A DNA stretch of 64,000 nucleotides from Anodontia alba (lineage: Eukaryota; Mollusca; Bivalvia; Lucinida; Lucinidae), in contig OZ024823.1 in the NCBI GenBank assembly GCA_964016985.1, forward strand, positions 28,685,216 to 28,749,215, given 5' to 3'. This document shows, piece by piece, positions 57,663 through 64,000 of the stretch; position 1 is the first letter of the stretch, and each line of letters begins with the position of its first letter. The notes beneath the pieces were generated by a model. That model worked only from the letters and a program-made list of their open reading frames with translations. It had not been told where the DNA came from and did not search any database. The translations under genes were made by a program, and so were the position numbers.

Positions 57663-58180
57663 CCCTAATCCCCTAAGTATTTGCTGATGATTCTGGAATA
57701 ATTTTCTCAGTATATCTTTAAAACAGACGCTTCTCATACGTTCTTGGTGAGAAAAAAAATATTCCAGAACCATTTCCAACTATTTCTCCTTAAGAAGTCC
57801 TCTAGGGTTTCGACCTTCCCCCTTTGAATGCAGTTACCCCTAATCCCCTAAGTATTTGCTGATGATTCTGGAATAAGTTTCTCAGTATATCTTTAAAACA
57901 GACGCTTCTCATACGTTCTTGGTGAGAAAAAAAAATATTCCAGAACCATTTCCAACTATTTCTCCTTAAGAAGTCCTCTAGGGTTTCGACCTTCCCCCTT
58001 TGAATGCAGTTACCCTTTAATCCCCTAAGTATTTGCTGATGATTCTGGAATAATTTTCTCAGTATATCTTTAAAACAGACGCTTCTCATACGTTCTTGGT
58101 GAGAAAAAAAATATCCCAGAACCATTTCCAACTATTTCTCCTTAAGAAGTCCTCTAGGGTTTCGACCTTCCCCCTCCCCG
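57651..58180 (+). repeat. Tandem array, three units of about 176 bp
   Basis: Units start at 57651, 57826 and 58002. They are almost identical (CCCCTAAGTATTTGCTGATG, CATACGTTCTTGGTGAG, TTAAGAAGTCCTCTAGGG) and end in a C-rich tract. The 109-codon minus-strand frame spans two units and shows no known domain. Confidence 0.9.
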
Positions 58181-58189
58181 CCCCCTTCC

Positions 58190-59246
58190 CCCTCCCCCCC
58201 CCTCCCCCCTCCGCGAGAGCTGTAATAACTGACATACAAAATGAACCCTCGGATAGCATTATCTACCTCGAGTGAACAAATCTTTTTATTACCAGCGCAC
58301 AAGGGCGATAACTATTTGTTACAATTATGTATCCTCTCGCCATCCTACCCACGCAGTAGGGGAAGTTCGTCCGTCGATTTATCCTTTCATCCTTTCATCA
58401 CAAATCTTGTTAAATGTTTATTTTGTTTGTTAATGGGAAAAGCACGGTCGGAGAACAATGTGCCTGAGCTGAATGTCTTGCATTTGGATGCAAATTTGAT
58501 CAAAATCGCTTAGACAGTCAATGGCATTAAACGATTTAAAACTGCTGTCAAAGTTCGCCATTTTAAGAGGTTCTTAATATTTCAGGCTATTGAATATAAT
58601 ATTCCTTTTTTTTTTTTTTTTTTTTTTTGGCAGTAAACAGTTCAGTTTTCAAGCTAAGCTAAATAAATCTGTCTAGCAAATAAGCTTTATACATAGTAAT
58701 AGAAGTAAACAATGTTATAACTATTAATTATTTAGGTTTAGCATGCTTAATTAAGCTTTATGACGTCATAGGGCTTCATTAGATATTCAGAATCCTGGCG
58801 CCCATAAGGCATTTAAAAATCTACAAACTTCGACAACTTTCTCATATATCATTTATCATCGGATTTTGATAGATAGATTCCTTTATTGCCTCTAGGATAG
58901 GAGAGATACAAAATACAGACACAGGACAAAAAATACAATGGCAAGAACAAATAAACGAATAAAAAAGAAAAAAAGAAGAAGAAGAAGAAAGCATGAGCAA
59001 AAGACAAATTCAAAATTGGACTAGTACATATCATAACTACCCACGCACTAGTTTATACAATGTGCAGATCACAGAATAACAGACTATGCAAAGTGGGGAG
59101 TAATCAAATTCAGATACCCTTTTTGGAACCCGTGCCAAAATTTGCAACCAGACCCATGATACAGGAGATATGTGGGGGAGCAATGTCCAGACAGCACGTT
59201 TCTGTATTCCGCCTCTGTATAAAAGGTCCAGCTAGAATATACAGAA
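58190..59246. other. Spacer with T-run and simple repeats
   Basis: A T-run near 58604-58628, a TGACGTCA site near 58760-58767 and a GAA-rich tract near 58968-58990. The 90-codon plus-strand frame at 58241-58513 has no recognised domain and I do not support it as a gene. Confidence 0.4.
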
Positions 59247-60112
59247 CATTCTTGCACACCGGATAAGGGTTTCCGCAAATTACACCGGTGCTAGCAACTC
59301 TTATCTCACACACCCTATTCCATCCCGTGGAGAGATACAAATCGAGAATTTTCACGTGTTTGATATACACTGGTTGGACGTCATGATACTCCATTGTGCA
59401 GGTTTACGTCACTGAACGTAATGACGTCATTAAACGGTATTGCCATCACAATATGGTGGACGTCTGCAATCGAAGTGACTGCATTATCAAAAACCCACCA
59501 TCAGAAATGGAAGTTATGCAAGAAAAAGAATCCATCATGGGTGTGAAGGACAAATAGAAAAGATTTGTCCCTCGGGATTATAGTCTGGCATCGGCAAGCC
59601 TCGTGATGCCAGATAGTAACATTCGGGACGGTTTTTCTGTCTGGCCCTCACACTCTTTTTCTCTTTACCCCTCACACCCATGATAGATTCTTATATTCTT
59701 GCACACCAGATAAGGAAATCCTGGATTTAACCCTGAGATAGAGATTCTTATCCCACATAGGTTATCCTACCCAGGGTAAGAATTCTCACGTGTTTGATAT
59801 GCACTTGTTGTAATACGCCACGTATGCCATCGTTAAGGTTGACGTCACTGAACATAATGACGCCACTTAACGCCATAGCAATGTCGTCATAAGATGACGG
59901 ACGTCAGCAGTCGAAGTTACTACATTATTAAAACGTCTACGTTCAGAAATGAAAGGTGTACAAGAAAAAGAACCTATCATGGGTGTGAGGGGTAAAGAGA
60001 AAATTTGTCCTTCGCGATCACTATCTAGCATCACTCGGCAAGCCTCGTGATGCCAGACATTGATCATCGGGACGGACTTTTCAATCTACCCCTTACACCA
60101 ATGACAGATCCT
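59247..60112 (+). repeat. Diverged direct duplication of about 430 bp, each with an inner hairpin
   Basis: 59247-59695 and 59696-60112 share CTTGCACACC, TTCTCACGTGTTTGATA, GACGTCACTGAAC, AAGAAAAAGAA and CATGGGTGTGA. Both end in a hairpin where GGCAAGCCTCGTGATGCC lies at the tip and CATCATGGGTGTGA faces TCACACCCATGAT. A CRE-type TGACGTCA is at 59422-59429. Divergence is substantial, so the event is old. Confidence 0.7.
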
Positions 60113-60245
60113 AAAAATGTCCACTCTCGGTCCTTAGTCTTAAGCACGCTATGTCAAAACCACGTAGCAAAGTAATAGCAAAGCACAGATGTTTGCCAGC
60201 TTTGACCCTCTGCAGGTTATTAGTTATAGAAATAAATACAGTTTA

Positions 60246-60579
60246 TACAGACTCTAGTTATCTCGAAATCCAAGGGACTCTATGAAACACTTCGAGATAT
60301 CCGTACTTCGACATATCAGATTTGCGGAACTGAGGAAAATAATTAATCGAACGACCACCTTTAACAGAATGAATGTGTAATTTGACTCCTAAGTTAGAGA
60401 TATATTGAAAATATTGTGGAAAGGAGGAGAAATTGCTCCTAAGGAGCAATTTCTCCTCCTTTCCACAATATTTTGTTGCCTGTTGGTAGATCTCTTTGTT
60501 GAAACAGGGACCAGATTTTCACTTCGGGATCAGCGATTATTCGAAATAAGCGAGGTCGAGATAACGAGAGTCGACAGTA
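60246..60579 (+). mobile_element. Pogo/Tigger-like MITE, copy 3
   Basis: Ends TACAGACTCTAGTTATCTCG and CGAGATAACGAGAGTCGACAGTA (right border). The inner hairpin GGAAAGGAGGAGAAATTGCTCC pairs with its inverse almost perfectly. Same orientation as 16474-16852. Confidence 0.82.
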
Positions 60580-60778
60580 TTATCTTACAGTCAAAAGCAT
60601 GAAGACATGGGCCGACTTGCAAGTGATACGGCCTATTCACATGGGTCGGTTCATGTACTCAGTGCTATTGCATGCATATATTGCTTTGTGTTACCATCAT
60701 TTATATAATGATGATCTTATTCTATATTAATATCTCCTTCATATTATATAAATAGGGGGTGTAATGTACTTGCAAGTC

Positions 60779-61053
60779 ATCACGAAAACACGCCTATATA
60801 TTTTTGACCCCCTTAAATCCCACTTTTATATAGTAAAACTGAGGTTTACAGGGGTATACATTATTTTTCTTATTTCTGCTCAAATACATAGATTGTGGGT
60901 ACTCGTTAGAACCGCCTCGTCGAGGCGGTTCTAACGAGTACCCACAATCTATGTTTTGAGCAGAAATATGAAAAATATCAGAGTTTTTCATCTGAAAATT
61001 TTCCGTTTTTGGAGGTGAAATTTTCTATATATTTGAATAGGCGTGTTTTCGTT
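60779..61053 (+). mobile_element. Foldback element, most complete copy
   Basis: Ends ATCACGAAAACACGCCTAT and ATAGGCGTGTTTTCGTTA. The inner hairpin at 60872-60968 has arms of about 48 bp with one or two mismatches (GGGTACTCGTTAGAACCGCC and its inverse). Related or partial copies: 13148-13391, 14690-14838, 18056-18262, 48715-48860. Confidence 0.88.
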
Positions 61054-61780
61054 ATGTGACATTTAAATGCACCTGATATAACTTACATACTGTTTTAATC
61101 ATAAATAATTCTAAACAAATGAATATAGTTAAACTAGTGTTGTTCTACATTTGTTTCAGAAAGGCATGTTAAATATGAAGTGACAAGCGTGTGTTGAATG
61201 TCGAAAATATAATATGGACATGGTTAGAAGCTTTGCTGACAATTTTCAGAAAACATTCAAGGCTTTCACGGAGAATAAAAATTAAATTTAAAAAGTAAAG
61301 ATTCTGTAACCAGTAATGACAAAATATAACGATGCTGTTCGATACACGTGTACATATATTCTAGTTGTGCGGTATTTCAACTTTGTAATGGAATAACTGA
61401 GGTCGCAAATGTAACGAAAGTGCTCAAACCAAAATTTCAGTTAAATCATTTTCGGGTGATCTCAAATACTTTCACCAGTTCACAAAGCTTAAATTTTGTA
61501 TTAATAAGTTTTCATAGGTTTTAGGTCGAATACCATCGTTATATTTTGGCTTACCATTTACAGAACCTTTTATTAACAATGTCTCGGATAAAATGGAATT
61601 GTGCGTTAAATATGGTTGGGAATCGGCCAGAATTTCACAGTCGATCATCGGTTGTGTAAAACCGACTGATCATCGATCAATAATCGACTTGTAGAAAATA
61701 AATTCATTCTTAATCTAGCCCTCTTCCAGGTACTTATTCATGGCTCCAGATCAATAAGAAGGGTATCCAGATAATAGGTT

Positions 61781-61888
61781 TCTTATTTCTCCATGAGGAC
61801 ATATGTTGTGGGTACTCATTAGATGCGCCTCGCGGAGGCGCTTCTAATCAGTACCCACAACATATGTTTTCATGGAGAAGTAAGAAAA
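61781..61888. repeat. Hairpin with arms of about 52 bp, related core
   Basis: CTCCATGAGGACATATGTTG and GGGTACTCATTAGATGCGCC pair with their inverses on the right. The core resembles that of the foldback family, but the outer ends differ. Confidence 0.85.
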
Positions 61889-62144
61889 ATATCAATACTT
61901 TTGGGTTGACTTTTTAAGGCTATTTTGTCATTTTTTTCACTTTTACTGACCACAAATCTATAATGATCCAAATAGACAGCTATGAATTTCATTTCTTTAC
62001 AACTGGCCTATAATAATAAAACGAGAGTAAATATGTTTCTAAAAATAGAATATTTCGATTTGTCGACTATAAACAAGAAGTATCTTTAAAAAAGATTATT
62101 GTCGAATGTAAACACTCCAAACTTCTTTATAATTTGACTTTCAG

Positions 62145-62285
62145 GGCGACGAACAACTTCAACACTTCACCCCGACAATCCGATTCGCTGTGATTGACTT
62201 GTACATGCGCAAGAAAAAATAGTGTGGGAACTTTGGAGAAGAATAATAGTCTGACTTGCAAATGACTCATAGTAAATACAATAAA
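62145..62285 (+). CDS. Possible 3'-terminal coding exon with poly(A) signal
   Basis: After an acceptor-like TTTATAATTTGACTTTCAG, a 25-codon frame (phase 0) reads GDEQLQHFTPTIRF and continues to YMRKKK and a stop at 62220-62222. AATAAA lies at 62280-62285. An optional upstream 33-base exon is 61730-61762, after CTAGCCCTCTTCCAG, but its donor (GTATCC) is weak. No family is recognised and no start exon is found, so this could be chance. The CATGCGCAAG near the end also resembles an NRF-1-like promoter site. Confidence 0.22.
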
Positions 62286-62446
62286 CTTCAAGAATGAGAT
62301 ATCTTTAAACTGTTAACCTCGACAAATCGTTTATTAACCATTTAAATAAATTCTAAATAAAACATCGCAAAAGGCGCAGTAATACATATTTAAAAATTAC
62401 GGGAAAATATGGAGTATTCGAGTGACGCTTTCGTTGACTCGAGGAG

Positions 62447-63457
62447 AACCTGATTCGTTTCGAGGGAGGAGAGTTTAAAAGCTAGAAGTTATAGTCGGAA
62501 GTAGGAACCAAAAGTCGGGACTAAATTTTGACAATCTATTAATGGCATTAAACATGCATATATCGGGATGAAATTTAGAACACATGTAGAATATTGCGTA
62601 TCAGATTATATCTGAAGATTAAACATTTTTTCCCGTTTTGAACCAAAATATTCGACTCTGTTTCACGATTTGGGGTCGGGACCAAATTTTGCGTTGACGA
62701 TGTCAAGCATTTTGTAAATTATGGTAAGTTTGGGGTCACAAAAGAAATCGTTTTAATCATTATCATTTAAAAAAAATGTCACGGATCAGAAAAATATAAA
62801 ACAAAGTAAATTATTTTATATCATCGTCTAGTAAATATTTGACCCGGGATCAGGTCGGGACTAACTGCTTAATTTCTGGCTTGACATAGGACCCAGATTA
62901 GCACTATTTCTGGTGCGACGTCCATTGTGTCTCTCAGTTTAATAAAATTATTGCAAATTTGAATAAATCATTTAATATGCATGTCTGATCAAATTTTAAG
63001 ACATGCCACGTACTTGACATCAGAAATAACCGAATTTGGGCCCGATGTCAAGCTAGAAAGAATGCAATTAATCCCGACCTGGTCCCGGGTCCAATATTTA
63101 CTAGATTTATGACAGCATAACTTTATTTTTGTATTCTTTTGATCTTCGACATGTTAGTAAATGATAAAGCATAAAAACACTCTAATGGCAACCCCATATT
63201 GACCATAATTTGAAAAATGCTTGACATCGTCAACACTGTAAATTTTGGTCCCGACCCCAAATTGTAGGGCAGGGTCTATATTTTGGTTCAGAAAGAGGAA
63301 AATATTTGATATGAAGATAAAATCGGACATACACTTTTAAGACGAGGTTATATTCTACACATGTTCTAAATTTCATTCCAATACTTGCATGTTTAAGGCC
63401 ATTATTCGATTGTTTAAATCACAACCGTTAGTCCCGTCTTTTAAACTCTCCCTTCGA
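62447..63457. repeat. Imperfect palindrome of about 1 kb
   Basis: From GAGAGTTTAAAAG near 62469 to its inverse CTTTTAAACTCTC near 63439, paired blocks run inward to a centre near 62950. They include GTCGGGAC, AACATGCA, GAAATTTAGAACA, GAACCAAAATAT, GGGGTCGGGACCAAA, GACGATGTCAAGCATTTT, CTAGTAAATATT and GACCCGGG with their complements. The arms are roughly 75-80 percent matched by eye. No coding content. It may be a long-TIR transposon or an old inverted duplication. Confidence 0.8.
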
Positions 63458-64000
63458 GATTAAGTAGGTTGAAAGACTGGTGATACCAGGGTATCTCTAT
63501 ATTAAGACAGACCCTGGTCCTACTAAATACCACAAAGTATTACATTACTTAAACGTGCAACGGAAGTGTCTTGGGTTGAGTAGGACAGCTAGAGTAGGAT
63601 GAATTGCGTCAGATAGGGTAGTAAGAGCGGAGAGGGGCGTGACGACTAACTAGTAGACTTATCCAAACCCATCCATCTCAACGTATCTTACCACACAATA
63701 TGCAAACCACCATGCACTATGCACTGCACCCAAATACTGCTTGAAAAGCAATAGTTTAGGGGTGAAACGAGTAGGGTTTGGAGAAAAATCAACTAGTCAG
63801 GTATTTGGTATGGACTTCCATCCGTACTTCAGGCGTTTACAATTTTCTTGCTGCACTTATTTTATAGTCGATTTACACATAGTCCATTTAATCAAGCGGT
63901 TCTAGTTTTTTTGTGACGATTGTCGAACGCACCTGCAGGTACGATGGATCAAAATTGCTACGTTATGCAATAAACTGTTCATATTATTATTATTTATTTC
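63458..64000. other. Unannotated sequence to the window end
   Basis: No element ends or convincing exon are seen. The stretch has many short CTA/TAG-rich words (GACCCTGGTCC, GAGTAGGA) but no clear period. Confidence 0.4.

Noticed and set aside
57802..58131. 109-codon minus-strand frame with two near-identical halves
   Set aside because: It spans two units of the 176-bp tandem array and no domain is recognisable.

Overview
This is a gene-poor, repeat-packed, AT-rich stretch of an animal nuclear genome, most likely a bivalve mollusc and probably a veneroid-type clam. That placement rests on repeat families I associate with bivalve genomes: elements ending in a CTCAGGTGAGC motif followed by GGGCCTCTTGTTT, GCAAACAG/GATCTGGATCTGCACTG fragments, the CCAGCRRGCACATGACGTT family, and GATTCAGATCAGCCTGC fragments. 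It cannot be proven from sequence alone. There is no rRNA, no free-standing tRNA gene, no CRISPR array and no operon. Nearly all open frames are chance readings of repeats.

Layout. 1-5.4 kb holds array-bearing elements with shared hairpin ends. 5.4-12.8 kb holds small TIR elements, hairpins and two nested tandem arrays. 12.9-18.26 kb holds foldback hairpins, MITEs and the only plausible host gene I can build: a three-exon minus-strand gene at 14435-15959 for a secreted peptide of about 81 residues. 18263-31075 carries a broken Helitron-type transposon gene, two nested TACCG-ended transposons and a dense block of array elements. A gap of 200 N (31076-31275) follows. 31692-44484 repeats 18263-31075 almost base for base (six substitutions and two homopolymer length changes seen). 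This is more likely an uncollapsed assembly overlap than biology. 44.5-51.6 kb holds more arrays, a hAT-like 5' end, an element with CCCCACGG-rich inverted ends, pogo-like MITEs and a tRNA-derived SINE. 51.8-57.2 kb holds two large foldback-type transposons whose inverted ends are built from short tandem repeats (TCCTACGTAGGA and GGACAAAATCCC). 57.5-64 kb holds a 176-bp tandem array, a duplicated segment, more hairpins, a possible terminal exon and a palindrome of about 1 kb.

The main discovery candidate is a superfamily of non-coding elements (at least six in the window, more counting the duplicate) with the same two end modules and different internal tandem arrays. Hairpins at both ends keep base pairing while their bases change, which points to function and recalls Helitron-like rolling-circle ends. 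The internal units are about 145-175 bp long and carry motifs resembling CTCF, SRF, YY1 and nuclear-receptor sites. One element is a chimera of two array types, and arrays are interrupted by other array elements, so the modules have moved and recombined. The transcription-factor readings are motif resemblance only.
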